This document shows positions 55,736-64,000 of a stretch of 64,000 bases of DNA, piece after piece. This DNA comes from Geothrix oryzisoli (GTDB taxonomy: Bacteria > Acidobacteriota > Holophagae > Holophagales > Holophagaceae), in assembly GCF_022808865.1 (NCBI RefSeq), contig NZ_JAKZLB010000004.1:372001-436000 (forward strand), read 5' to 3'. Positions within the stretch are counted from its first letter, which is position 1. Every line of letters starts with the position of its first letter. Below the pieces are notes generated by a model. The model had not been told where the DNA came from. It saw only the letters and a program-made list of their open reading frames with translations, and ran no database searches. The translations under genes were made by a program, and so were the position numbers.

Positions 55736-56327
55736 AGTTCCGGTACGCCCTGGCGGCCGACCGCGGCGGCCTCGAGCTGATCGGGCGCCACGAGAAGCAG
55801 GTCATGATCCGGATGGATGCTCACATGGGGGAGCCTGCGGTTCCTGCCCCGCCAGCCTCACCGGCACCCTGGTGGCCATCGAGGGCATGCTCCAGAAGGA
55901 AGTGGACCCCGAGATCGTGGTGATCTCGGTCTGAAGTTCCGGTACGCCCTGGCGGCCGACCGCGGCGGCCTCGAGCTGACCGGGCGCCACGAGAAGCAGG
56001 TCATGATCCGGATGGATGCTCACATGGGGGAGCCTGAGGCTCCTGTCCCGCCAGCCTCACCGGCACCCTGGTGGCCATCGAGGGCATGCTCCAGAAGGAA
56101 GTGGACCCCGAGATCGTGGTGATCTCCGTCTGAAGTTCCGGTACGCCCTGGCGGCCGACCGCGGCGGCCTCGAGCTGATCGGGCGCCACGAGAAGCAGGT
56201 CATGATCCGGATGGATGCTCACATGGGGGAGCCTGTGGCTCCTGCCCCGCCAGCCTCACCGGCACCCTGGTGGCCATCGAGGGCATGCTCCAGAAGGAAG
56301 TGGACCCCGAGATCGTGGTGATCTCGG
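55731..56327. repeat. Three tandem 199-bp decayed copies of the nfu 3' end
   Basis: Units start at 55731, 55930 and 56129 (exactly 199 bp apart), each beginning TCTGAAGTTCCGGTACGCC and ending in GATCTC[CG]GTC. Each copies the last ~185 bases of nfu (from GCCCTGGCGGC). All share the same changes: TAC replaced by ATGGATGCTCAC plus two extra G, a net +11 that breaks the frame before CGSC. The copies are nearly identical to each other and less so to nfu; copy 2 has a stop in the CGSC frame. They are pseudogene fragments, not expressed domains. Confidence 0.9.
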
Positions 56328-56358
56328 TCTAGCGATCCACAGGCCTCCCCCCGCGCGG

Positions 56359-57372
56359 CTACTGTGCCCTCGCCGCCGCCCGCCTGGCCGCCTCCGCCCT
56401 CGCCTCAGCTCTCATTTGTTCCACTCTCTGGCTGCGCATCGCTTGACTGCTGCGGGGCGGACCCGCTTTCGCGGCAAGGGAGCCCCTCTCTGGGGAGCTG
56501 AGGCTCGGAAGGCTTCCAGAGGCCGACGCACGATCCGAAGGGACCCCGATGGGCGCCGCCAGGTGCGCACCAAGCTGTGCCTGCACGGCGGCCTCCCTGG
56601 CGGCCTCGAGTACAGGCTTGGCTTTCGTCGGCGCCCGCCATTCCACCTCTTCCTTGAACAGGGTCCCGGCGGAAGCTCCGTCGAAGCGGATCCCGGCCAC
56701 GCTGCAGGGCTCTACGGCCGTAAGCCTCTCGAAACGGGATTCCATCAGCGTCGGCTTCCCCTGCTCGTCCCAAGTGAACAGGTACTCATATCCCCATTGC
56801 CACTGGGCGATCGGCACAGGATCCAGCACCGTTTCGCTCCCCTTCTGACGCACAAGCAGGGAGATGAGGAATGATTCATCTACCTTGAACGACATGAGCC
56901 TCCGGAGCTCACCAGTTGCCAGATCTGCCATACGAGAGTTGACGCTCGAATCCGGCCTGTCCTCCAAGTGGATATGCGCCGGCTGGTCCTTGTCCCCAGG
57001 GTGGAGCGTCCGGGCGTTCAGATCGTAGAAGGGGAGCGCTTGGTCCGGGGCGCCGTCGAGGCAGTTGGGTGGGATGACATACCGGACCACCCCGACAGCG
57101 CCACCATCCGCCTCCGAACCGTAGATCGCCTCCCGGCTCGAACGCATGACGTGCTGGGTGAAGCCCACCGTCAAGTCTCGCTCGCGCCCATCGTCCGTCC
57201 AGACATCCGCATCCAGTTGGATTCTGTGGAGGCTGTCGGGACCGCAGGCCACCCTCGCGTCGCTCAATGGGCGGTATGAGTCCGCCTCCACGAACGGCGG
57301 TTTCAAGGGTGGCTTCGCGTCATGGTCATCGAATGAGCGGCAGGTCAACTTCGCAGTGTATTTCACAGCCAT
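56359..57372 (-). CDS. Hypothetical protein, downstream partner of the 942-aa protein
   Basis: 337 aa; ATG 15 bases after the stop of the gene at 57388, with GGGGGAGGG between, so co-transcribed. No signal peptide or membrane segment. Residues 1-250 look globular and beta-rich (CRSFDDHDAKP, DLTVGFTQHVM, WQWGYEYLFTWDEQGK). The last ~80 residues are Ala/Arg/Ser low-complexity (SQRVEQMRAEARAEAARRAAARAQ-like), probably a basic helix. I recognise no family. Confidence 0.75.
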   Translation of the reverse strand: MAVKYTAKLTCRSFDDHDAKPPLKPPFVEADSYRPLSDARVACGPDSLHRIQLDADVWTDDGRERDLTVGFTQHVMRSSREAIYGSEADGGAVGVVRYVIPPNCLDGAPDQALPFYDLNARTLHPGDKDQPAHIHLEDRPDSSVNSRMADLATGELRRLMSFKVDESFLISLLVRQKGSETVLDPVPIAQWQWGYEYLFTWDEQGKPTLMESRFERLTAVEPCSVAGIRFDGASAGTLFKEEVEWRAPTKAKPVLEAAREAAVQAQLGAHLAAPIGVPSDRASASGSLPSLSSPERGSLAAKAGPPRSSQAMRSQRVEQMRAEARAEAARRAAARAQ

Positions 57373-57387
57373 CCGCCGGCCCTCCCC

Positions 57388-60216
57388 CTAGACTTGAGCC
57401 AACCCGGCGCCGGCATGGGTGATCCGCATGGCGGAGGCCTTCTCGACCAGCGAGATCTCCAACTGGAACAGGTCCCCGCGAAGCCACGGCTGAGGTGCAT
57501 TCCATGAGAACTCCAGGAGGCACTTCCCGACGTACTTCGCCTCCACCTCGGCCCGGGTCTCGCCGGCGACCTGGAGCGACCAGACCCCCGCAGGCAGGGG
57601 ATGCATCAGCGAAATCAGCAGGCTGTTCAGCGAGGATGCGGGCAGCAAGCCGGTGATGCAATTCTGCTGGCGCGCGTTCCCATCGACGTCATCCTCATCC
57701 GCCAGCCGGGCCGTAGCCTTGGCCTGGTTCAAAAAGCCTTCCGAGGCCTTCAGGAACACCTCAGCCTGGCGCATCCGCACCTCCTCCTCGCGCATGCGCT
57801 CCGAGTAGGGTTCGGTCGCCGGCTGAGCCCCGACCGCGGTGTCGAGGTACAGCCCGCCAGCGGGCACGAGCAGGGTCTGTGGTTCCATGGGGTCATCGCT
57901 GAGAACTGTCGCAGCCCGCAGATCGTCGGTCAGCTGGGCGAGGTCGGCGCGAGCCTCCGGGGGAACCTGGGTCCGGCCTTCCTCGGGTTGTCCGGAAACC
58001 GCCGCTGCCCCGAACATGACAAGGTCGCCAGGGACCGCACCTTCATGGCGCGCGGGCAGCCTCAGCTTCATCACGGACATCGTGCCTTCCGGCCGAGGCA
58101 CGGAGAATCCCATGCGATGAGCCGCCATGCCCTCCGGAGCCATCACTGTGCTTGCAGCCAGAACAGCCATGGACGACTCAGGAGCGACGTACTCACGGTC
58201 GAGGACCGTTCTCACGCTCGCCACGAGCTTCCTGGCGTAGTCCTCTTTCGGAAGGGTGGAACCGAGACCCGACACCCGGAGCGCGTCGACGGCCTGAGGG
58301 AACTCCTCGAGGCTGTAGCTCCTCGCCTCATGGACGCCGCTCCCCGCGATCGACTCGACCCCCGTGATGACCTCGAACCGGAGCGAGTCGAGGAAGAGGC
58401 CGCCTTCGAAACGGTTGTACAGACGGTAGAACAGGAGATTCAGGGCACGGCCCTGGTTGATGTTGTGGAGTGTGGCGACGGTCTCGTCCGTGTTGGACAC
58501 GGTCGCACGGGAAGTGGTGGACGTGCTCACTTCCTCGCGCTTCTGCTGGGTGAGCGCCTGGGACGCCTTTTTGGCGGTCTTGCTGATGGCCTGGCTGAAA
58601 TCCTTGAGGGAACTGCTGGTGCCGGCGCTCGCGCTCGCCTCTGCGGTGATGCCCATGTAGCCTCCGGATACAGAGGCGCTGCACTGCATATTGCTCGACT
58701 TCTCCTGCTCCCGCCGGACCTGGTTTTCCATCTCCGTCGCGAGATCGTTGCTCTCCGCGCGGTTGACGTCGAAGATCGAGGTCGATGTGTGGCTGACTGT
58801 GGTTTCCTGGTCGTATTTCTTGGTGATCTTCACCTGGCGCTCCTCGCCGGGTGCCAGGTTGATGGCGCTGACCAGTTCGCCGAGGTGCGTGCCGGTCCAT
58901 GCAGTCCGGTAGGAAAGCGACTCGGCCAGCGCGAGGCGCGGCGGGCTGCTGGGCACGATCCCGGGCAGGGGCCGGAGGAAGACGCTGTACTTCGTGAGCA
59001 CGCGGTTCCCAGTCAGGGACTCCTCGAAAACCGGCAGCAGGATGACACAGCGGCAGCGGAAACTTTCGTCCTCGAGACAGAGATCCATCACCTGGCGCAG
59101 CGTCCGGCCGTCGGTGCTCACGAACCCGGCAGAGGACTTCTCGAAGACGATCACGGTCTTCCCCTCGGTGATCCAGGCAGACTTCCGCTCTGCGACCACG
59201 TTCCTGACGAGGTCGACCACCTGGTAGCTTGGGACCGTCTCTTCCTTGAAGATCGAGGAGGTGGTCCGCCGGCTCCACCAGTGGGGCTTCACCGAGATGT
59301 ACTCGGTCCAGCTCACCGTCTGTTTGACGGTCGTGTACAGCTTCCCTTTCTCGAGGGTGATGAGGACCGTCTTCTTGTCGGGCCCGATGACCTGCCTCGG
59401 ATTCGGCTCCAGGAAGAGCAGGTACCCCAGCCGCGCCGCATCCGCGGCGAGGCGGTCGATCTGCCGTTGCACATCGTACTCGCCCATCTCGAGCTGAAGG
59501 GCACGCTGTTCCAGGTCCTCGATTTCATCGCGATTCAGGCTCGCAGAGGCGAGGCGGGTGAGGAGCGCTTTCGTCGCATCCCCCACGCTGCTCTTCACGG
59601 TCTGGGCGAATGTCAACAGGATGGACAGTTCCTGGTACCGCCTCGCCAGGAGCGCCGGTCGAAGGTCGATCTCCTGGAATTCCATGAAGAGCGATCCGGC
59701 TTCGGCGGCGGTCGGGAATGCGAGTTCGACGCCCTCGACCTTCCCCCACGCGGCTTCGTATTTCTCGAAGGTCGAGAAGTCGTCCAGGGTCAACGCATGG
59801 TCCGGGCGGTCGAGGAGCAGATACCAGCGGGTCCCGGACCCGAACCGGATCGCAAATCCTGTGGTGACCGTCCTCGACTTGTTGGCCTGCTGGAAGTCCG
59901 TGCAGAAGAGAGGGAACTGGGCGGAGAGGGGCTTGATGTGGTCATTGAGCGGCTTCCAGAGATCCCTGACGCTGGCCACGCCCCAGGAGGCCTCGAAATG
60001 CGCCCGGATCGCCTCGACCGGCGCCTGCGGTCCGAACTCGCCCCATGGGATCTCCACCTCGCGCTTGCGCTCGAACGTGAGCACCGGCGGCGTGTTCACG
60101 GCGTCGCTCGGAGGCTTGAGCAGGAGGGACCGCTGCAGGCTCACGTGGTTATCGAGCATGATGGAGAGACCATCCTGGGCGGGTGGTTCGATGTCGGTCG
60201 CGTAATGACGGGTCAT
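57388..60216 (-). CDS. Large hypothetical protein with central Ser/Ala/Thr-rich segment
   Basis: 942 aa from ATG 60216 (GGAGG seven bases upstream); the frame runs open to 60417 but without a better start. No signal peptide. Residues ~60-180 are mixed alpha/beta (SAQFPLFCTDFQQANKS, TGFAIRFGSGTRWYLLL). ~200-280 contains helices (LNRDEIEDLEQRALQLEMGE). ~290-490 is beta-rich. ~500-620 begins LAPGEERQVKITKKYDQET and is exceptionally rich in Ser, Thr and Ala (SVSGGYMGITAEASASAGTSS), followed by helices. A C-terminal beta domain ends the protein (CLLEFSWNAPQPW). Function unknown; similar Ser/Ala-rich arrays occur in large uncharacterised bacterial proteins. First gene of a two-gene unit. Confidence 0.8.
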   Translation of the reverse strand: MTRHYATDIEPPAQDGLSIMLDNHVSLQRSLLLKPPSDAVNTPPVLTFERKREVEIPWGEFGPQAPVEAIRAHFEASWGVASVRDLWKPLNDHIKPLSAQFPLFCTDFQQANKSRTVTTGFAIRFGSGTRWYLLLDRPDHALTLDDFSTFEKYEAAWGKVEGVELAFPTAAEAGSLFMEFQEIDLRPALLARRYQELSILLTFAQTVKSSVGDATKALLTRLASASLNRDEIEDLEQRALQLEMGEYDVQRQIDRLAADAARLGYLLFLEPNPRQVIGPDKKTVLITLEKGKLYTTVKQTVSWTEYISVKPHWWSRRTTSSIFKEETVPSYQVVDLVRNVVAERKSAWITEGKTVIVFEKSSAGFVSTDGRTLRQVMDLCLEDESFRCRCVILLPVFEESLTGNRVLTKYSVFLRPLPGIVPSSPPRLALAESLSYRTAWTGTHLGELVSAINLAPGEERQVKITKKYDQETTVSHTSTSIFDVNRAESNDLATEMENQVRREQEKSSNMQCSASVSGGYMGITAEASASAGTSSSLKDFSQAISKTAKKASQALTQQKREEVSTSTTSRATVSNTDETVATLHNINQGRALNLLFYRLYNRFEGGLFLDSLRFEVITGVESIAGSGVHEARSYSLEEFPQAVDALRVSGLGSTLPKEDYARKLVASVRTVLDREYVAPESSMAVLAASTVMAPEGMAAHRMGFSVPRPEGTMSVMKLRLPARHEGAVPGDLVMFGAAAVSGQPEEGRTQVPPEARADLAQLTDDLRAATVLSDDPMEPQTLLVPAGGLYLDTAVGAQPATEPYSERMREEEVRMRQAEVFLKASEGFLNQAKATARLADEDDVDGNARQQNCITGLLPASSLNSLLISLMHPLPAGVWSLQVAGETRAEVEAKYVGKCLLEFSWNAPQPWLRGDLFQLEISLVEKASAMRITHAGAGLAQV

Positions 60217-60713
60217 GGCTGGACCTCCGGAACGGGCGTTGCGTGAGATGGAACGGCACAGGTTCCAAAAACGGGCATGGCAATGCGGGAGGAACCATCG
60301 GTGCCTCGGCCCTTCTACGGAGCGTGGGGTAGCCTGACCAGCATGCACGTTCGCAGAGGCGCAAGACGAACGGTGGACGGCTTCAAAGGAGGTCTGGGCA
60401 GAATATGCACCTGACACAAACCGGAGGCACTGTATGTCTCGATCAGGGGCGCGTCAACCCCTTTGAACAGCTTCTTGGGCATGAACTGGCGGAAAGCGGT
60501 GTACCGGGCGATGGCCTACCTGCGGAAGACCGCTCCGTATCCAAGGCATAGCAATGGCCGTTCCCCGCAGGTCTAGGGCGCCCGGGGCGCCCGCCCCCTT
60601 TTTCCTGGCCTGCCGGGGCATTCCTGGATACTCTGGGCGTTCTGCCGGACTTCGTGTGCCGGGATTCCAGCGCACCACCAGAGCGTGGGCGCAACCAAAC
60701 GAGGTGGACTTAC
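60217..60713. other. Region between the unknown locus and rpsA
   Basis: 497 bases. It holds upstream signals of the divergent genes at 60216 and 60714 and the hairpin at 60576-60603. On the reverse strand a short frame reads like TAFRQFMPKKLFKG, a possible gene remnant, but I cannot place it. No intact gene seen. Confidence 0.4.
60576..60603 (+). terminator. GC-rich hairpin with T-run upstream of rpsA
   Basis: GGGCGCC (60576-60582) pairs with GGCGCCC (60586-60592), loop CGG, followed after GCCCCC by TTTTT (60599-60603). Oriented toward rpsA with no gene before it on this strand, so it may be a leader attenuator or a terminator left from a lost gene. Confidence 0.45.
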
Positions 60714-62471
60714 ATGTCCAAGTTAGAATCAATCATCAAGGGCCTGGGCTCCAAGCAGATGGGCCGCATCACCGTGCTCGACGCGGGTTACGTCGAAGAC
60801 GACAGTGCGGAAGGCCAGGAGTTCATGGCCGCCCTGCAGGGCGAGACCCGCGGCCTCCGCGAAGAAGAGGTCGTGCGTGGCGTCGTCGTGGAGATCCGCG
60901 GCAAGGACGTCATCATCGACATCGGCTACAAGGGGTCGGGCACCGTCAATCTGGATGAGTTCAACAATCCGGATGGCACCCAGGGCGTCCAGGTGGGCGA
61001 CGTGGTCGAAGTGCTGCTCGAAATGCTCGAGGACGCCAACGGCAACGTGCGCCTCAGCCGTGAGCGCGCCGAGAAGATGAAGATCTGGGACGAGGTCGAG
61101 AAGGCCTTCCGTTCCAACATGACCGTGCACGGCACCGTGCTCGAGAAGGTCAAGGGCGGCCTGGCCGTGGACATCGGCATCCGCGCCTTCCTGCCCGGCA
61201 GCCAGGTGGACATGAAGCCCGTCCGCAACCTGGATCCCTACCTCGGCAAGTCCTTCGACATGAAGGTCATCAAGGTCAACCGCCGCCGGGGCAACATCGT
61301 GCTGTCCCGCAAGCTGTTCCTCGAGACCATCAACGCGAGCCTGAAGGAAGAGACCCTTGCGGGCCTCGAGGAAGGCAAGCTGGTCGAGGGCACCATCAAG
61401 AACATCACCGAGTACGGCGCCTTCGTCGACCTCGGCGGTGTGGACGGCCTGCTGCACATCACCGACATGTCCTGGGGCCGGCTCAACCACCCCAGCGAGA
61501 TGTTCCAGGTGGGCGACAAGGTCGAAGTGGCCGTGCTCAAGTACGACAAGGACACCGAGCGCGTCAGCCTCGGCTACAAGCAGAAGTTCCCGGATCCCTG
61601 GCTCTCCGTCGAGGAGCGCTATCCCATCCAGGCCACCGTCAAGGGCAAGGTCGTCTCCATCACCGACTACGGCGCATTTGTCGAGCTCGAGCCTGGCATC
61701 GAGGGCCTGGTCCACGTCTCCGAGATGAGCTGGACCAAGAAGGTCAAGTCCGCCAAGGGCATGGTCAACCTGGGCGACCAGGTCGAGGCCCTGATCCTGC
61801 AGGTGGACAGTGAGAACCGCCGCATCAGCCTCGGCATGAAGCAGATCACCCCCAACCCCTGGATGGCCATTGCCGAGAAGTACCAGCCCGGCATGATCGT
61901 CACGGGCACCGTGCGCAACATCACGGAGTTCGGCGCCTTCGTCGAGCTGGAGGAGGGCATCGACGGCCTCATCCACGTGTCCGACTTCAGCTGGACCAAG
62001 AAGATCAAGCACCCCGGCGAGATCGTGAAGAAGGGCGACAGCGTCACCGCCAAGGTCCTCAACCTGGACCCCCTGGCCCAGCGCATGAGCCTCGGCGTGA
62101 AGCAGATGGAGCCCAACGTCTGGGAGATCTTCTTCGAGAACCACAATGTGGGCGCCGTGCTCACCGGCAAGATCGCCCGCCTGACCGACTTCGGCGCCTT
62201 CGTCGACCTCGGCGACGGCATCGAGGGTCTGGTGCACGTCTCCGAGCTGAGCCGCAAGCGGGTGGAGGACATCCAGAAGGAGTTCGCCGCCGGCCAGGAG
62301 CTCACCATGAAGATCGTGAAGCTCGATCCCACCGAGCGCCGCATCGGCCTCTCCGTCAAGCAGCTGGAGCAGGACATGGAGCGCGGCGACATGGAAGCCG
62401 CCAAGGCCCGCCAGCCCGAGTTCAAAAAGGCGACGCTGGCCGACGCCTTCAACAAGGCCGAGCGCGAGTAG
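60714..62471 (+). CDS. rpsA: 30S ribosomal protein S1
   Basis: 585 aa from ATG 60714 (GAGGTGG upstream). Six S1 OB-fold repeats, recognisable by the recurring G.V..IT.[YF]GAFV[DE]L..G[VI][ED]GL[LIV]H[IV]S..SW pattern in domains 3-6, with two degenerate N-terminal domains. Binds mRNA and docks it on the 30S subunit. Length is slightly above E. coli S1 (557). Single-gene unit ending at a hairpin terminator; codon use is that of highly expressed genes. Confidence 0.97.
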   Translation: MSKLESIIKGLGSKQMGRITVLDAGYVEDDSAEGQEFMAALQGETRGLREEEVVRGVVVEIRGKDVIIDIGYKGSGTVNLDEFNNPDGTQGVQVGDVVEVLLEMLEDANGNVRLSRERAEKMKIWDEVEKAFRSNMTVHGTVLEKVKGGLAVDIGIRAFLPGSQVDMKPVRNLDPYLGKSFDMKVIKVNRRRGNIVLSRKLFLETINASLKEETLAGLEEGKLVEGTIKNITEYGAFVDLGGVDGLLHITDMSWGRLNHPSEMFQVGDKVEVAVLKYDKDTERVSLGYKQKFPDPWLSVEERYPIQATVKGKVVSITDYGAFVELEPGIEGLVHVSEMSWTKKVKSAKGMVNLGDQVEALILQVDSENRRISLGMKQITPNPWMAIAEKYQPGMIVTGTVRNITEFGAFVELEEGIDGLIHVSDFSWTKKIKHPGEIVKKGDSVTAKVLNLDPLAQRMSLGVKQMEPNVWEIFFENHNVGAVLTGKIARLTDFGAFVDLGDGIEGLVHVSELSRKRVEDIQKEFAAGQELTMKIVKLDPTERRIGLSVKQLEQDMERGDMEAAKARQPEFKKATLADAFNKAERE

Positions 62472-62488
62472 CGTTCCTTCCACTCACT

Positions 62489-62520
62489 ACGACGAGGCCC
62501 CCGCAAGGGGGCTTTGTCGT
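62489..62520 (+). terminator. Intrinsic terminator of rpsA
   Basis: Long stem ACGACgAgGCCCCC / GGGGGCtTtGTCGT with loop GCAA (62489-62520), 18 bases after the rpsA stop. The T-run is replaced by CTTTGTCG, so it acts mainly through stem stability. Confidence 0.75.
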
Positions 62521-62562
62521 GGGGGGTGCGATACTCGGAACCACGCCTTCCTCCGGACCTCC

Positions 62563-63684
62563 ATGCGCTTCCTTCACACCTCCGACTGGCACCTCGGCAA
62601 GACCCTCTGCAACGCGAACCTCCTGGAGGACCAGGCCCACGCCCTGGACCAGGTGGCGGCCATGGTGCGGGAGACCCGCGCCGAGGCCCTGGTGGTGGCC
62701 GGGGATCTCTACGACCGCGCCGTGCCCCCCAAGGAGGCCGTGGCCCTGCTGGACGACGCCCTCGACCGCCTCGTGCGGGGTCTCGGCGTGCCCGTGCTGA
62801 TCATCGCGGGGAACCACGACAGCCCCGAGCGTCTGGGCTTCGCCTCCGGCTTCCTCAGCGCCCAGGGCCTCCATGTGGCGGGCACCCTGGAGGCAGCGGC
62901 GCCCGTCCTCATCGGCTCCGCCGCCTTCCACCTCCTGCCCTACGCGGACCCGGCCACGGCCCGCCATGCCCTCCAGGACGAGGGCATCCGCACCCACCAC
63001 GATGCCCTGGCGGCCCAGCTGGCCCGGGCCCGCGCCGCCCACCCGGACGGCCGCCGCTTCGTCGCCGTGGCCCACGCCTTCGTGGCCGGGGGCGAGGCCT
63101 CCGATTCAGAGCTGGGCCTGGCCGTGGGCGGTACGGGCGAGGTGGATGCGGCCCTCTTCCGGGACTGCGACTACGCCGCCCTCGGCCACCTCCACCGGCC
63201 CCAGGTGGCCGGCTCCCCCCACGTGCGCTACGCCGGGAGCCTGCTCAAGTACAGCGCCTCCGAGGCGGCTCACACCAAGGCCCTGACCCTGGTGGAGCTG
63301 CCGGAGCGCGGCCCCGCCCACACGGAAGCCCTGCCCCTCACGCCCCGCCGCGACCTGCGGCGCCTGCGCGGGCGCTTCGACGACCTGATGCGCGGGCCCC
63401 AGGGGAATCCCGACGACTACCTGTTCCTGGACCTGCTGGACGAGGGCCCGGTGCTGGATGCCATGGCCCGCCTGCGCCAGATCTACCCCAACATCCTCGG
63501 GATCCAGCCCGCTCCGCCCATGGCGGCCCCCCAGGAGGTCGCGCGCGCTGCGGACCGCGACCTGGATCCCGCGGCCCTCTTCGAGGCCTTCTTCCAGGAC
63601 ACTGCGGGCCGCCCCATGGACGACGATGAGCGCGGCCTCTTCCAGGACGCGGCCGGACAGCTGCTCGCCGGGGAGGCCGAATGA
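62563..63684 (+). CDS. sbcD: SbcCD nuclease subunit D
   Basis: 373 aa metallophosphoesterase: metal-binding motifs HTSDWHLGK (Asp8, His10), VAGDLYDRA, AGNHDSPERL, and LGHLHRPQ. With SbcC it forms the bacterial Mre11-Rad50 complex that opens hairpins and trims DNA ends. Stop overlaps the sbcC start (ATGA). Confidence 0.96.
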   Translation: MRFLHTSDWHLGKTLCNANLLEDQAHALDQVAAMVRETRAEALVVAGDLYDRAVPPKEAVALLDDALDRLVRGLGVPVLIIAGNHDSPERLGFASGFLSAQGLHVAGTLEAAAPVLIGSAAFHLLPYADPATARHALQDEGIRTHHDALAAQLARARAAHPDGRRFVAVAHAFVAGGEASDSELGLAVGGTGEVDAALFRDCDYAALGHLHRPQVAGSPHVRYAGSLLKYSASEAAHTKALTLVELPERGPAHTEALPLTPRRDLRRLRGRFDDLMRGPQGNPDDYLFLDLLDEGPVLDAMARLRQIYPNILGIQPAPPMAAPQEVARAADRDLDPAALFEAFFQDTAGRPMDDDERGLFQDAAGQLLAGEAE

Positions 63685-64000
63685 AGCCCCTGCGGCTCAG
63701 CCTGGAGGCCTTCGGTCCCTACGCGGGACGGCAGGAGCTCGACTTCGCGGACCTGGGGAACCAGTCCTTCTTCCTCATCCACGGCCCCACGGGCGCCGGC
63801 AAGACCAGCCTCCTGGACGGCATCAGCTACGCCCTCTACGGGCAGACCAGCGGCGGCCAGCGGGAGACCCGCGACCTGCGCAGCCACTTCGCCACCCCGG
63901 ACACCCCCACCCGCGTGACCTTCGACTTCGCCCTGGGCGGAAAGACCTACCGCGTGGAGCGCACGCCGGAGCAGCAGGTGCCGAAGCAGCGCGGCGGCGG
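63681..64000 (+). CDS. sbcC: SbcCD nuclease subunit C, 3'-truncated by window end
   Basis: The first 106 residues of a Rad50-like ATPase: MKPLRLSLEAFGPYAGRQEL start, Walker A GPTGAGKTS (~34-42), and the YALYGQTSGGQR region. The coiled-coil arms and the second ATPase half lie beyond the window. Partner of sbcD, translationally coupled. Confidence 0.95.
   Translation, partial: MKPLRLSLEAFGPYAGRQELDFADLGNQSFFLIHGPTGAGKTSLLDGISYALYGQTSGGQRETRDLRSHFATPDTPTRVTFDFALGGKTYRVERTPEQQVPKQRGG

Noticed and set aside
55731-56327. Diversity-generating retroelement template or CRISPR-like array
   Set aside because: No reverse transcriptase, spacers or adenine-specific changes; units are direct tandem copies of the nfu tail.
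57601-60246. 881-codon forward frame opposite the 942-aa gene
   Set aside because: No ribosome-binding site. The reverse-strand gene has balanced protein composition and a strong start, while the forward product looks like a codon shadow.

Overview
The window is mostly very GC-rich, densely packed bacterial chromosome. Three things together suggest an anaerobic or microaerobic member of the Acidobacteriota, most like class Holophagae (Geothrix/Holophaga): Ser/Thr protein kinases fused to TolB-like and TPR regions, a futalosine-route menaquinone gene beside a small tetrahaem cytochrome, and non-mevalonate isoprenoid synthesis. This placement is inference from gene content; there is no rRNA or complete tRNA in the window to settle it.

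Left edge (1-6.9 kb) is foreign. It is visibly AT-richer than the rest and holds the end of an integron gene-cassette array: one complete attC site (536-658), one small secreted-protein cassette, and a second attC cut off at about 1113. Next come a 1267-aa reverse-strand protein that resembles large defence-associated STAND/nuclease proteins, and a phage-type tyrosine recombinase (5150-6529). The recombinase lies beside the 3' end of a tRNA gene (about 6710-6749), as at the end of an island integrated into a tRNA. The other end of the island is outside the window.

6.9-25 kb is core and housekeeping: a small conserved ORF, a large Omp85-family outer-membrane protein preceded by a STAS protein, ispG and yidD, a Ric/YtfE-type Fe-S repair protein with a complex promoter, a PlsC acyltransferase, a membrane Ser/Thr kinase divergent from a GAF-sigma54 activator, a Yip1 protein, miaA coupled to a crotonase, an NRDE protein, and purF. 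25-45 kb holds a HAD phosphatase, a Sel1-repeat protein, a TlpA thioredoxin, a rhodanese, an MFS exporter, two MacB-type permeases (one with an HlyD adaptor), an acyl-CoA synthetase, a second Ser/Thr kinase, ornithine aminotransferase, an AtuA-family protein, an FG-GAP lipoprotein and a divergent hsp20/htrA pair. 45-50 kb holds a small lipoprotein, an MqnA/MqnD-family protein, a tetrahaem cytochrome and two TPR proteins.

49.7-56.3 kb is a complete sufBCDSU-nfu operon for Fe-S cluster assembly. Its promoter overlaps an Rrf2/IscR-type palindrome, and a very similar motif lies upstream of ric at 12.5 kb, which suggests one Fe-S regulon. The operon carries two copies of a REP-like inverted repeat, and its last gene is followed by three tandem 199-bp decayed copies of its own 3' end. 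56.3-60.2 kb is a two-gene reverse-strand locus of unknown function (942 and 337 aa). The window ends with rpsA and the start of sbcDC.

The best candidates for undescribed biology are the unknown 942/337-aa pair, the large STAND-like protein in the cassette-bearing island, the nfu tail array and the shared suf/ric operator.
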